Of a DNA stretch of 64,000 bases, positions 43,556-55,330 are shown piece by piece. Source of the stretch: Halioglobus japonicus. Lineage in GTDB: Bacteria; Pseudomonadota; Gammaproteobacteria; Pseudomonadales; Halieaceae. A program made the position numbers and the translations under genes. The notes beneath the pieces are model-generated. The model saw only the letters and a program-made list of their open reading frames with translations. It did no database searches and was not told where the DNA came from. How positions within the stretch are numbered: the first letter of the stretch is position 1; each line of letters begins with the position of its first letter. Location of the stretch: positions 62,001 through 126,000 of the forward strand of contig NZ_CP019450.1 of assembly GCF_001983995.1 (NCBI RefSeq). Reading direction: 5' to 3'.

Positions 43556-46500
43556 TTATTTGCGGCGGGCGTGGCCTATGAGGGCCGCCAGGGCCAATAC
43601 AGACATCACCAGGTAGAACAGCGGCATCACCGGCACGCCGAACAGCTCGTTGCGGGACAGGCCGCGGTGGTGGCTGGGGTCAGTGTCTTCCACGGTGTCG
43701 GGCAGAACGCCTGGGCCTACGCCGGATGCGGTGCCCTCGTTCCGGTACTGGCCACTGGTAACGACCGTGTCGCCCGTACAGGTCTCGGTAGCGCCTGGCA
43801 TCATGACAGGAATGGGGTTGCCCGAGGGGCAGTCCACCGTCACACCCTGGTCATCGGTCACCAAGACAGTAGCCACCGGCACCGCACTCTCGTTCGTCAC
43901 CTGGTATGTGAAATTGGCGGTAGAACCTACCTGCAACAAGGGCCCTGGCGGGTTGTCAGCGTCATCGCCATTAGTGGCTTTCTCGATATCGATCGTCAGA
44001 TCTCCAAAGCCCCTATCATCGATATAACCGAAGTGATGACTGGGGTCACTGGAAAGCAGAGGGTCACCGAGGAGGCTAGTGCCCACCGCAGTGCCCAGGT
44101 TACTGTATTGGCCGCGACCCACTGTCCCGAGACCCACACAGTAGCCGAAGCCACCGACAGGAATCTCGGCAATAGGATTTCCTCCGGCACAGAATACCTG
44201 CACGCCCCGGTCATCGGTGATCTCAACCTGCTCTAGCGGCACGTCACCTGTATTTTGTGGCACGTAGACAAAAATCAGTGGAGAGCCCTCCTCCAGCAGC
44301 GGGCCCGGCGGAGTATCGGCATCCACCCCGTTGGTATACTTCTCTATCGACAATCCGGGCGAGCTCTCACCACCAAAGTAGTGAGAGGGGTCAATATCAT
44401 CAACCTCTTCGCTGTCAGGGCCAATACCGGTAATAGTGGCAATGTTGGCGTACTGCCCTTGCTGGGCGACACCACCTACGGTGTAGATCCATGTTTCGTT
44501 GGGATCGAGTATGCCATCGTTGTTATCGTCGCCCATTTGCGGGCCGGCGATAATACCCAACTGGTCATCCTCCAGTACCACCTGCTCTAGCGGCGTGGCT
44601 GAGGCTCCGGTATTGGTCACCACATATTCCCAGGTAACCGCGTCACCCACGTCCAGATTGGGCCCGGGAGGCAAGTCGGCGTCCTCGCCGTTGGTAGACT
44701 TCTCCACATTGATGGCATTTTCGAAGCCAAAGTAATGCGAGGGATCCTCGTCCTCCACCACAGAACCCAGGGGGTCTCTGCCGAATACACTACCGATGTT
44801 GGCATACATACCTGGGGCGGCCACGCCCTGGGCTTCATAGAGCCACTGTTCGCCCACATCCAGCAGATTGTTGTTGTTGTCGTCGCCGCTCTTATAGACA
44901 GGTACTTCGCCCTGATTATCAGTCACCGCGACATCCTCAAGCGCGTCGTTGCCCGTATTGATAATGACATAGCCCCACTCCACCGGGTCGCCGATGGGAA
45001 TCCGGGTGGCCGCATCGGGCGTGTCGGCGTCAATGCCGTTGGTGAATTTCTCGATGGCAATACCCGGGCTGGCACCAAAGTAATGGGACAGGTCAAAGTC
45101 GCCTACCACACTGCTGGGATTGTTAGGATCCTCAGCAGCGGGCACCGCTAGAGCAATACCAACGTTGGTGTATTGGCCGGGCTGGGAGGTGCCACTGGCT
45201 GTGCACACTGCTGAGTCTGTGGGATTCAGCACCACGTTCGGGCAGGTCACCTCGCTCAGTGGCAACTTGGAGTCCAGCACACCAAGCAGGCGCAGAGGGA
45301 TGTTACCGGAGTTCGTCGCCTCATAAGTCCAGTTAACCGGATCCCCTACCTCGATGAAGGGACCTGTGGGGATGTCGGCGTCCTCGCCATTGGTGGCCTT
45401 CTCCAGGCTCAAAGCAGGAGTGGCACCGAAATAGTGAGACGGGTCGGTATCGGTGGCTGGCGTGCCTCCGGCCGGATTCACCGCCGTGACCAACGCCACA
45501 TTGCGGTACTGCCCTTCTGTTGCGAAGCCACGCACTGAGCAAATCGCCGGAGGACCACCTGGCAGTAACACAATGTTCGGGCAGGTTCCCACCACACCTA
45601 ACTGATCGTCAACAACCGTCCAGTCGTCGATGGGGTAGTTGCCCACGTTGCTAATCGTGTATGTCCAGTTCACACCAGCACCGCGCGCCAATATCGGCCC
45701 GGGTGGAGTATCAGCATCTTCGCCGTTAGTGGACTTTTCAATATCCACCTGAATATCGAGCCCGAAATAATGCGAGGGGTCTGCATCCGACACCGTCTGG
45801 ATAGAGCCCTTAGCGCTTACCTGTCCACGGTTTGCATACTGCCCGGCAATCGCTGTGCCACTGCCGATATAAACCCACGTTTCAGTGATGTCGAGCAGGC
45901 CATTGTTGTTCAGGTCACCGCTGCGGAAGAACACTGACACGCCCTGATCGTCGATTACGACGACATCAGAGAGTGGCTCAGATCCGGTATTGCGTACCTC
46001 GTAGCGCCATTCAACATTGCGGCCCTGACGTATAAAGGGACCCGGGGCCGATCGGCATCTTGATCATTGGTGAACTTTTCAATGCTGACGCCCGGTTCCA
46101 CCTCAAAGTAATGAGAAGGGTCAGCAGCCGACACTGGCGTGCCATAGCTGTCCACCGCATTCACGGTGGCATCGTTGCGGAATTGCCCGCTGAATGGGTT
46201 GCCTTGCGGCGTCTCGCCCGCCACGCCGGTGGCGGTACACAACATGGATTCTCCCTGTATCAGCTCCGTCTTGGGACAATTTACGGACTGCACTTCACCC
46301 TGAAACGCATTGGGTTCAGTCACCAAATCCGTAATACTGATACTGCTGAGCGTGGTGTTCCCAGTGTTGGTTACCTCGTAAGTCCAGTTCACAGCATCGC
46401 CACGAGGGATGATTGGCCCTGTCGGCGTGTCCGCGTCCAGGCCGTCGGTAAGTTTTTCCAAAGTGATTGAGGGCGCGGGATCCGCCAGGTTAAACAGCTT

Positions 46501-47763
46501 ACAGGTGACAATAGATTCTTCCGGCACCGTGATCTCAAAGAAGCCATCGCCGACATCATCGAGATTTAGCGTTGTATCGGGTGTATCCGGCGTGCGGAAG
46601 GTGCAGTTAGTGAGATCGGGGTCATTGGTAAAGCCAGCCTGAACAACTTCGGTGGCAGTAAAGCCCGAAGGACCGACCTCGTCTGCAGGACGCCATTGAT
46701 ACGTTGCAAATCCCGAGGCATCCGTGAGTGTGCTCTTTGGGCCAGTGGCAGGATCTTCCTGTACCGGCAGGATCCAGGCGTAATCGCCATTGACGCCAGG
46801 AGCGTCCACATCACCAGTAATGCCCCAGTTGGCGCCAGGAACCCCATCGCTGGTGGTGCCAGGGTCGGGGGTGAGGTCGAGGATTTTCTCTACAGTCACT
46901 GAAGGCGAACACAGCTGGAATGCTGCTTCGCGCAACGCGTCTTCCAATTCTGAAAAATTCGGCTGCCGATACACGTCATCGGTGCTGATATCGAAGGGGT
47001 CGCCATCGTCAGGATAAACGTCGTCACCGGAAATCTTCTTGATGCGATCCAAAGAAGACGTGGAGGTAACGCCTTTGCCCACCGCCACCACGAGAATATG
47101 CGAGCCCTGTGACTTGAGGTTATTGGCATTGGCCACAGCGCGGTCGGCCGCCGGGTTTTTGTTGGAATCGGTGGTTTCGTTGTTGTCCAGAGGAACCTTG
47201 TTGTAATACTCAGCTGTAGTCACGCGATCGTTTCGAATCACGCGGGTGGGATCGCCGTCGGTGATAAACACCGTCAGGTGAGGTACGTTGAACGAGGGGC
47301 GAGGTGCGAAAGCAGACCCCGCAATACCCATGCGCAGGCCATCCTCCCAATTGGTATTACCATTAGGGTTGTAATCAGAATCCACGTAAGTGTCGAGAAA
47401 GACTTTGGTCTGGTCGGTAACGGTAATGTAGTCGCCGGGCTGGAACGGCCCGATGCCTGGCAGCCTGGCCACCCTGGAAAACTCCGCCACCGCCATGGAC
47501 GAACTGGTGTTCTTAATCGCGGCGGTAAATGCCTTGAACGCCGTGCGAACATTGCCAGCGTTACTGCCGATAGAGCCCGACTCATCGAGAATCATCAACA
47601 CGTTCAGGCCACAGGCCTGATCGAGATCCGGGTTGACGACCGGGCTTTCTGTAGCACGCACGACTGCGTGCCCCTCGTGACTTGCCACGAAGGTCAGTGT
47701 GACAACTGCTGTGGCCACCAGCGCGGTACTGGCAGCACGTGACGCTATAGAAAAAAGGCGCAA
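43556..47763 (-). CDS. Large vWA and DUF11-type repeat surface protein with C-terminal sorting-like tail, frameshifted
   Basis: Two frames form one protein of 1,402 residues. After a signal peptide, a vWA domain has MIDAS 'MILDESGSIGSNAGNVRTAF' (Asp60, Ser62, Ser64). It is followed by eight repeats of the type 'SIEKxTNGxDADtPxGP...WxYxVxNTGN...xDPSHYFG', resembling DUF11 modules of surface proteins. The end is 'FGVPVMPLFYLVMSVLALAA' followed by 'HARRK', a short motif-TM-basic tail similar to IPTL-type sorting signals. Adding one base to the four-G run at 46044-46047 (plus) gives 'DADRPPGPFIRQGRNVEWRY' and joins the frames. It is probably a long stalk that binds a surface or ligand via the vWA domain. 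Confidence 0.8.
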
Positions 47764-47855
47764 TCCGTCACCCTTGAATCAGCTTCCAAAACAGCTTCGC
47801 CCTGAATCCAGACGAAGTCAAGTCAGGCATAATTCGATCACCCACACTCTCAAGA

Positions 47856-48329
47856 CTAAAATTCGGCCGCTACCTGCGTCGCTGTATCACTGCGACTAGG
47901 ATACCAATCCCCTGCCCGCGCCAGCTCGCGCTCTCTGCTGCTGCGGTCCCTTGAATACCAAAACGAATGGTCCACACGATGATGGTCCCAGCCATGACAG
48001 TGGCGACGCTCGTGATCCAAAGTGCTGCGCTGTCCGCGCTCACCTATCCATATATCGCACACGTCGCCCTGCAACTTGGCGCAGCCAAGTGCAAAGAAGT
48101 TGCCGCAGATTTCCTGCACATTGGAAACGCGATGAATCCGAATCTCTGGATCCGCCAACTTTTCGTAGTTGTAGATGGTTTCCCAGGTGCCAATGCCGCG
48201 GTCGTGAAGCCAGTCGGCGGGGCCGTAGTTGTAGCTGGCCCAATCGCCGGAGGCACACCCACCAAGCACCAAAGTAGATAAAACCAGGACAGCGCCCAAG
48301 CACCGAAACTTTAGCTGTTCTTTCTGCAT
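47856..48329 (-). CDS. Small lipoprotein with a metzincin-type HExxHxxGxxH motif
   Basis: 157 residues from the ATG at 48329. Signal II: 'LSTLVLGGCASGDW' with lipid Cys at about 25. The middle has four Cys ('VQEICGNFF', 'LGCAKLQGDVC'). 'LDHERRHCHGWDHHRVDHSF' contains HERRHCHGWDH, which fits HExxHxxGxxH (His106, Glu107, His110, Gly113, His116), the zinc-binding motif of metzincin proteases. The small size is unusual for an active metzincin. It precedes the vWA protein gene on the same strand, 92 bp away. The family is unidentified. Confidence 0.65.
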   Translation of the reverse strand: MQKEQLKFRCLGAVLVLSTLVLGGCASGDWASYNYGPADWLHDRGIGTWETIYNYEKLADPEIRIHRVSNVQEICGNFFALGCAKLQGDVCDIWIGERGQRSTLDHERRHCHGWDHHRVDHSFWYSRDRSSRERELARAGDWYPSRSDTATQVAAEF

Positions 48330-48700
48330 CGCCCTCGCCCTCTTCGCTTGTGTACGCAAGCTCTACAACAACTTCGCGGCGGCGCTGTGCGCCATTCACA
48401 CAGCATCGCTACACACTGCTTTTATCGACTCACACGAGGGTAACTTAAGGATTACGCGCAATGGGTGGCCTCCTCCGCCAAGTACGCTCAAGATTCAAGC
48501 CATGGCGTCGATAAGGATGAGAATATGGTCAGCAGCCCAGAAGCTGGGCAGAAATCAAGCGTTGTGACTATATTTAAAAGAACGCGTGGTAACCGCCGAA
48601 CGCTGTCCATAGATACAAGAGCGTCAGGCGACCAAGACAAGCATGGAAGATGTCACTGACACTGACAGGGCCCTCACAGGCCCGAAGAAGGACTCTCGTT
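48330..48700. other. About 370 bases between divergent genes, no gene seen
   Basis: This spans the start regions of the leftward metzincin-like lipoprotein and the rightward kinase-like gene. A frame at 48465-48659 exists but has no protein-like composition or good ribosome site. Promoters for both genes should be here. A GAAGGA site precedes the kinase ATG by about nine bases. Confidence 0.45.
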
Positions 48701-49537
48701 ATGCAAGCCAATACGGCGAACGACACCCAGACCTATCCCGCAGAGAGTATTCCCGCAGGCCCCTACGACCCTCGAGCCTTCCGGGAACTATCGCCACGTG
48801 CGGCCCCACCTGCCAAAAGCGATTCAGAGCACCTACGGCAAGGCGCCGTACATGATCTCAACAACCTCTTGCATATCGCCTTCACCAACCTGTTTCTGCT
48901 CGTGCAGGAGCAGGATAAAAACACCCAGCGCGCCAATGAGGAAATTGGCGATGCGCTGTGCGCCCTTCAGGACGCCATCACCAACCTAACTCGCTTGTCT
49001 AGCAAAAACGACAATGGCGAGGACCTCATCTCTGTCGCAAGAGTGAACTACAGTATGAATGTTGTGTATGGCTGGACCCATCGCACCGTATTTCAGGGCA
49101 GGGTCAGCTACTCAGAGCCCGAGCAGGGGCTCTATGCCACCGTGAATGCCCACTTCCTCGAATCGGCCATTCTTAACCTGTGCCTGAACGCGCGGTCAGC
49201 CGTGAAAGGGAAACACGACGGGGGAATCCGCCTGATACTCGAGCAGGCCAGTGTCGGTCGCGGTGAGGAACTGGCGCCCGGCAACTACGTGAAGATAACC
49301 GTTTCCGACAATGGCGTGGGCATGGGATCGGAGCAGATTAGGTGCCTGTTACAGCCAGGATCCTGTGAATGCCGCTTGTGCGATTCGCGCGATCAGGATG
49401 GCCGCGGGCTGGGGCTGAAAATGGTGCAGCGCTTTGCCAGCGACGCTGGCGGCGGCGTGCGCATTGTCAGCACGCCAGGTAAGGGTACCGACGTCACGAT
49501 ACTGCTGCCGGCGGCCGCGGGCCCGCAGGCCCGGTAA
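48701..49537 (+). CDS. Orphan histidine kinase-like ATPase
   Basis: 278 residues from the ATG at 48701. The N-terminal 40 residues are disordered. A HisKA-like helix has 'GAVHDLNNLLHIAFTN' with His51, followed by a HATPase_c domain: N-box 'AILNLCLNARSAV', G1 'ITVSDNGVGMG', and G2 'DGRGLGLKMVQRFASDAGGG' and 'STPGKGTDVTILLPAA'. There is no sensor, membrane or receiver domain, so it must act with a partner not visible here. The ATP lid has 'GSCECRLCDSRD' with Cys222, 224 and 227, an unusual feature that could bind a metal or sense redox state. It converges on the lipoprotein gene at 49603. Confidence 0.75.
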   Translation: MQANTANDTQTYPAESIPAGPYDPRAFRELSPRAAPPAKSDSEHLRQGAVHDLNNLLHIAFTNLFLLVQEQDKNTQRANEEIGDALCALQDAITNLTRLSSKNDNGEDLISVARVNYSMNVVYGWTHRTVFQGRVSYSEPEQGLYATVNAHFLESAILNLCLNARSAVKGKHDGGIRLILEQASVGRGEELAPGNYVKITVSDNGVGMGSEQIRCLLQPGSCECRLCDSRDQDGRGLGLKMVQRFASDAGGGVRIVSTPGKGTDVTILLPAAAGPQAR

Positions 49538-49547
49538 TTTCTCAGGC

Positions 49548-49588
49548 AAAAAAAAGCGCGACGAGTTTGGAGCTACCCCTCGCCGCGC
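49548..49588 (-). terminator. Rho-independent terminator for the lipoprotein gene
   Basis: On the minus strand GCGCGGCGAG pairs with CTCGTCGCGC (49579-49588 with 49556-49565, one mismatch) and is followed by eight T (A run 49548-49555 on the plus strand). It lies 15 bp after the stop of the lipoprotein gene at 49603, so it ends the LruC-lipoprotein transcript. It may also terminate the converging kinase transcript less well. Confidence 0.85.
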
Positions 49589-49602
49589 AAACACAGAACC
49601 GC

Positions 49603-50547
49603 TTAAATCCGTAGACGATTGCCATCCTCTTGCTGTGACCATGGGAAGTAGAGCGCATCCTCAGGAGACTCCATGGGCAGAACGACCACCAGCAGTTCCG
49701 TAAAGGTGCCTGTGAGATTCAACTCTCCGACGTAACGGCCGCCAATCAACGCCGTCCGCAGCTGACAGGCGTCGAAGTCAATCTCATAGCCCGCCCCGCT
49801 CTCTTCGTATTCAGCACAGACCAGCAGAAACGCCTCTTCTTCCAGCATGGATGACACATCCACATCAACGCTAATCTTGAAGGAGTCATCGAAATCGAAA
49901 CCCTCAGGTACGACCAGGTCCATGGTTTCGGTGGCAGACTGCCCCAGCAAGGCATCCACACCAAAGCCGGGCTGCTCGAGCATCATATGTTCAGCTGTAT
50001 CGTACAGCCGCGCGTTGACCAGCCGGGCGATGTGCTTGGGCTTGCGCTCCGGGTCGAGGGCCAAAAACGCCGCGTAGTTTTGTTCACCGCTGGCGGTGAG
50101 CCGACCGGCGAGCACATCCAGCGCCGGGCGCACCTCTTCCACTGGCAGATTCAACACCTGGTTGGCCATGGCTGTGGTGATGGCATTCATCGATGCGTAC
50201 CCGCTGACCAGTCCCTCGGCGGACAAGCTGAACATATTGCCGAACACCACGACCCGGTAACAGGTTTCCTCGGCACAGGCTTCGATGAGAATCGGCTCAT
50301 CGGGGCGCTCTGCAAGTTCCGGATAGTCCGTCAAGACGTCGCTGAAATCGAAGTCGCCGCTGAAGTAGCCGCCCTCCTCTTCATGGGCCTCACCGGTGCG
50401 TGTGGCCACCGCGCTCTGGCGATCATCCCAGCGGTACAGTGTGGCAATCGATCCCACCGGCAGGGGGCTGCTAATACACCCGCCCATGGCTGCCAGGACA
50501 GCGGCCGTGAGGCCAGCTTTAAGTACGGCTCTGATAGACGTCATCAT
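49603..50547 (-). CDS. Lipoprotein of unknown function, partner of the LruC protein
   Basis: 314 residues from the ATG at 50547, which has AGGAG eight bases upstream. A lipoprotein signal ends at 'LAAMGGCISS'. The mature protein is acidic and beta-rich with helical repeats ('VRPALDVLAGRLTASG'). It has a Cys pair in 'EACAEETCYR' and later Cys in 'LVCAEYEES' and 'DACQLRT'. It begins 5 bp after the LruC gene stops, so the two are one operon and probably one surface complex. I do not recognise a catalytic motif. Confidence 0.7.
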   Translation of the reverse strand: MMTSIRAVLKAGLTAAVLAAMGGCISSPLPVGSIATLYRWDDRQSAVATRTGEAHEEEGGYFSGDFDFSDVLTDYPELAERPDEPILIEACAEETCYRVVVFGNMFSLSAEGLVSGYASMNAITTAMANQVLNLPVEEVRPALDVLAGRLTASGEQNYAAFLALDPERKPKHIARLVNARLYDTAEHMMLEQPGFGVDALLGQSATETMDLVVPEGFDFDDSFKISVDVDVSSMLEEEAFLLVCAEYEESGAGYEIDFDACQLRTALIGGRYVGELNLTGTFTELLVVVLPMESPEDALYFPWSQQEDGNRLRI

Positions 50548-50552
50548 GAACA

Positions 50553-52667
50553 TTACTCCTGGAACAGTTTTGAGGTAACGGCGTTTTCGGTGCGGTACCA
50601 ATCGCTATTGGCACTGCCGCCGCTGCTCGCATAGGGCTCGAACGAGGGATATGTTTGCGCGATATCGTGAGCCTCCTCCGGGTGATCCCAGGAGTCGCCG
50701 ATCACGATGGCAAAGGGCAGGCCGGACGCGGTCTGGTAGTAACGGCCAGCGCTCGGGTTCGAGGCATCATCCCCACTGCCAAGCAGGCTTGTGTCAGCTT
50801 TCCCTGTGGGCGGTTTGCCCTTCAGATGCACCTCAACTCGGCGCGCGCTCTCGCCAAAGATAAAGGGATTGAACAGCAGATCGTCAATGGCGTCGTCAGA
50901 CACATCGCCACTCACCGGCACCGAGAGCGTAAAGCGGCTCTCAGACGTACCGCCGCAATAGTCTTCCGTGCGGAAAAACTCGCAGCCTTCGCCGCGGGTG
51001 ACGTAGTCGTGGGCGTCGTCATAGACAATAAACACCGCATTCTCATAACCGGCACCTTCCTCGAGGAATGCGCGGGTCTGATAGGTGCCGTTAATCTTCA
51101 GTGACATATTGTCCTGATCCACGGCCGAGCGTGGCAGCCCAGGAATTTCCACGGCAAAACCACTGTGTATCGAGGCGCCAATAGCGAGAATCTCTCCGGA
51201 TACTTCGATGGAGTACACCGAACGGTTAGCCGGGTCGTTGTCCAGCGCAACGGTGTTAAGTTGAGTGCTGTAGCTCATCACCAGGTCATTCATGTCGTAG
51301 TCGCCGGTCGCGGGCCACAGGTCCTCATACGCCAACGTCACACTGCCGCTTTCGGAGGGGTAGAAGCTGGTAGTGACCCGGCGGCCATACAGTTCAACCG
51401 GATAGTCCTCGACCTCACCGCCGCTGGCACCGCCGGTGGGCGGCAATTTAGGCGTATCGGACACTCTGAATCGCGCCCAGCTGGAGCCAGTTTGCAGATC
51501 TGCAGGCATATCCAGGGAAAGGACTTGCGTCTCGTCGTTGATCACACGACCCTGAAGAATTTGCTCATCGTCTTCAAACTCGCCGTTGATATTGAAATCA
51601 ATCCAAGCGTTTACATAACCGTTCCCGGTGGTTTTTACCGAGATTAACGCTTTTTGTCCGGCGGCGATGTCGGTGATAAAGCTGACACCGTCCTCATCGT
51701 CAGATCCCATGCTGTCGTCCGATTCAACCCCAAGAGGCGCCTGGACCTCGCTATCGACAAGATTACCGAGGATGGGAGCACCGTCCTCGAGTTGGTGGCG
51801 GGCGCCGTTGCTGTCAAAGGTAGTGCCGTAACTGTCGGGAGCATCACCAAAATCGATCTCGGTGGTAGGTAGTGGTGCTACCGGCGCCAACGCGCAGCGG
51901 GCGCCATCGTTCTGGAAGGATTTCGGGCCCTGGGCGTAGGGCTCCACCTCAAGATCGCTACTGCTGACATCCACGCGGAAAATACGGCCGTCGGTGTTGC
52001 GGCTGAAATACAATCTGCCGTCCAGATCAAAATATACCGCCCCGAAGGTACCGCGCTCAGGCAACCGACCCATGAAATTTACTGTACCGTTGTCGGGATT
52101 GATGGCGACCAGATCACCTGCAGAGGTCACAGAGTACAACGTCCCATTGCTTGGGTGGAAGGCCATATCGTATATCGATAGCGACAATGAACTGCCATCG
52201 GTGATGCGCTGCGGGTTGAGGTAGTTGCCCGAACTCTCGTCCAGGGAAATCCGCCACAGTCCGTGGGTGCCACCGCTGCCGCGTTTGTAAATGTAATAGT
52301 CACTACCGCTAATCGAGACATCACCCACGAAAAAATTATCGTCGATAAGCTGTGTCAGGGTGAGTGGCGTGAGGCTGTAATCCTCCCCAAGACGGGCAAT
52401 GGTTTTGTGCTGGTAACTCCAACCATACATATAGCCGTCCTCGTAGTTGAACCCCACACCGTTGTACTTGCTACTGGTACCGATGTTGGTGGCCAGTGTT
52501 TCGACGTAACCCGTTGAGAGATCGACACCGTAGAGTTTCGCTGTCGAACCCTGAACGAGAAACGCCTGCGTGGGGCAAGAAGAGAATGGTGATGCGTTAA
52601 CAATGCCACTCAAACACATCAGTGATGTAGAGAGCGACACGTTCAGTAAACCTTTCGTGACCCTCAT
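50553..52667 (-). CDS. LruC-domain secreted protein with propeller-like N-terminus
   Basis: 704 residues with a signal peptide ending near 'CLSGIVNA|SPFS'. Residues 25-260 form repeated short strands ('YIYKRGSGGTHGLWRIS', 'DMAFHPSNGTLYSVTSAGDL', 'VYFDLDGRLYFSRNTDGRIF') typical of a beta-propeller. 'DFGDAPDSYGT' and 'GGEVEDYPVELY' mark a GEVEDY module. The C-terminal 270 residues match the LruC domain: 'AYEDLWPATGDYDMNDLVMS', 'GFAVEIPGL' and 'PFIFGESARRVEVHLKGKPP'. LruC proteins are exported and often linked to envelope or sorting systems in marine gammaproteobacteria; the ligand is unknown. Confidence 0.85.
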   Translation of the reverse strand: MRVTKGLLNVSLSTSLMCLSGIVNASPFSSCPTQAFLVQGSTAKLYGVDLSTGYVETLATNIGTSSKYNGVGFNYEDGYMYGWSYQHKTIARLGEDYSLTPLTLTQLIDDNFFVGDVSISGSDYYIYKRGSGGTHGLWRISLDESSGNYLNPQRITDGSSLSLSIYDMAFHPSNGTLYSVTSAGDLVAINPDNGTVNFMGRLPERGTFGAVYFDLDGRLYFSRNTDGRIFRVDVSSSDLEVEPYAQGPKSFQNDGARCALAPVAPLPTTEIDFGDAPDSYGTTFDSNGARHQLEDGAPILGNLVDSEVQAPLGVESDDSMGSDDEDGVSFITDIAAGQKALISVKTTGNGYVNAWIDFNINGEFEDDEQILQGRVINDETQVLSLDMPADLQTGSSWARFRVSDTPKLPPTGGASGGEVEDYPVELYGRRVTTSFYPSESGSVTLAYEDLWPATGDYDMNDLVMSYSTQLNTVALDNDPANRSVYSIEVSGEILAIGASIHSGFAVEIPGLPRSAVDQDNMSLKINGTYQTRAFLEEGAGYENAVFIVYDDAHDYVTRGEGCEFFRTEDYCGGTSESRFTLSVPVSGDVSDDAIDDLLFNPFIFGESARRVEVHLKGKPPTGKADTSLLGSGDDASNPSAGRYYQTASGLPFAIVIGDSWDHPEEAHDIAQTYPSFEPYASSGGSANSDWYRTENAVTSKLFQE

Positions 52668-52966
52668 CTACATGTCTCTTTCTGATAGCCCTCCGTTGGT
52701 AAAGCAAGGAACTTGCCAGCGTCGTGAAACGTAGTGGTGACAAGGGCTACAGTCAGAATGCGCGCATCGCTAGCATGCTTGTGTCCCGAAATTATTTGCG
52801 TTTTGCAACCCATACCGGGAAGCCCCTCAGCCACTGTGAATGACGTAGTGTTCCTATCGGCTTTGCGGGGCGAGTGATTCAGTCAGACAAGCAGGGAAAG
52901 CGCAGAAATGAAGCGTGAACCTCATGCCTGCGCCGCGGTAGAAGCGCCAGCGAGGGGGTATTGAGA
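52668..52966. other. About 300 bases without a gene
   Basis: Between the LruC gene start and the stop of the next lipoprotein, no open frame or hairpin-T terminator stands out. The LruC operon promoter should lie in the left part of it. Confidence 0.4.
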
Positions 52967-53727
52967 TTACAGGGATGCCACCTGAAATTCGTCTCGCCAC
53001 CACCAGAACATTTGATCGATCTCACCCGCCGCATTGAGCGTGAGTGAGTACTTGAACAGTTTGCCCTCAGGCCACCAACCGCAGCCCGTGGCGTATAGCA
53101 TCGCTTCTCCCGTGACAGTCACCGGATCTCGGGTCCACTCGGTGGAGCGAATGACTAGTTTCTGTTGGTCGTACAGTCGAAGGTGTCCTGATACACAGAG
53201 CGCATCTCGCCGATACCCACCCAACTTTCGTACTTGACGTTATCGGCCCACAGCATCGCCAGGGCATCCGTATCACCCTGCGACCAGTTGTCTGCCAATT
53301 GCTCGGGAATCTTCTTCTCAGCCTCGAAGGGCTCGTAGCTGCAATCGAACGCTTGCGGCTCAAGGAAGGATTTGGCCATGTGGTAACCCACACCACAGGC
53401 CGCGCCGATGAGGAGATTAAAGCCCGCGAGGTTGGAACAACTAAGACCATAGCAAATGGGGTTAACGGTACTGGCGTATTTGGCGCGATCAGCACAGTTG
53501 TAGCTCTTCTCAACCACAGACCCCATCATGAGTTTTACAGGGATGAGGATAGGGCCTAAGGGGTTGGCCTCCATCGCGCCTTCCACGACTGTAAGTGCGT
53601 ATCCCGTGGATGCCAGGTCGGCCATATTAGCGCGATCTATAGATTGGCCTTGTTCGGTCGACGCACAACCCGCGACCAAAACAGCCGTCATGATAGCCAG
53701 AAGCCATTTACAAAAGATTGTTTTCAT
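52967..53727 (-). CDS. Lipoprotein, frameshifted, function unknown
   Basis: About 253 residues after joining two frames. The first has a lipoprotein signal 'IMTAVLVAGCASTEQ', a Gly/Leu-rich hydrophobic segment ('FNLLIGAACGVGYHMAKSFL') and 'ALAMLWADNVKYESWVGIGE', a pattern seen in SnoaL/DUF4440-like folds. The second frame continues 'RSTEWTRDPVTVTGEAMLYA' to 'IDQMFWWWRDEFQVASL'. One base added to the AAA (plus TTT, 53159-53161) gives 'TNRKLVIRSTEW' and a continuous protein. The NTF2-like fold is a guess from the alternation of W/F-rich strands. Confidence 0.65.
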
Positions 53728-53879
53728 CAGCCTGCCTCTTCACCTACGAATAGACAGGTAATGGGCAAATAACTTGCCCAGTATGGACCGGCCCAGTAGC
53801 AGCAGGCCTTAAGCGCTGAACCAGCGTTAGCTGCAAAACGTTGATAGGCAAATCACGTTTTATTTTTCGAGACATATCG

Positions 53880-53903
53880 AAAAAAAGGGGCCCGGAGGGC
53901 CCC
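53880..53903 (-). terminator. Rho-independent terminator of purA
   Basis: On the minus strand GGGGCCC-TCC-GGGCCCC (53903 to 53887) is followed by TTTTTTT (A run 53880-53886). It lies 20 bp after the purA stop and ends the housekeeping transcript. Confidence 0.9.
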
Positions 53904-53922
53904 TTTATCCTGATGCAGATGA

Positions 53923-55317
<1,395 letters not shown>

Positions 55318-55330
55318 TTACTTTAGTGAA

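Noticed and set aside
48465..48659. 64-codon plus-strand frame before the kinase-like gene
   Set aside because: No good ribosome site, no hydrophobic or structured pattern, overlaps the likely promoter region.
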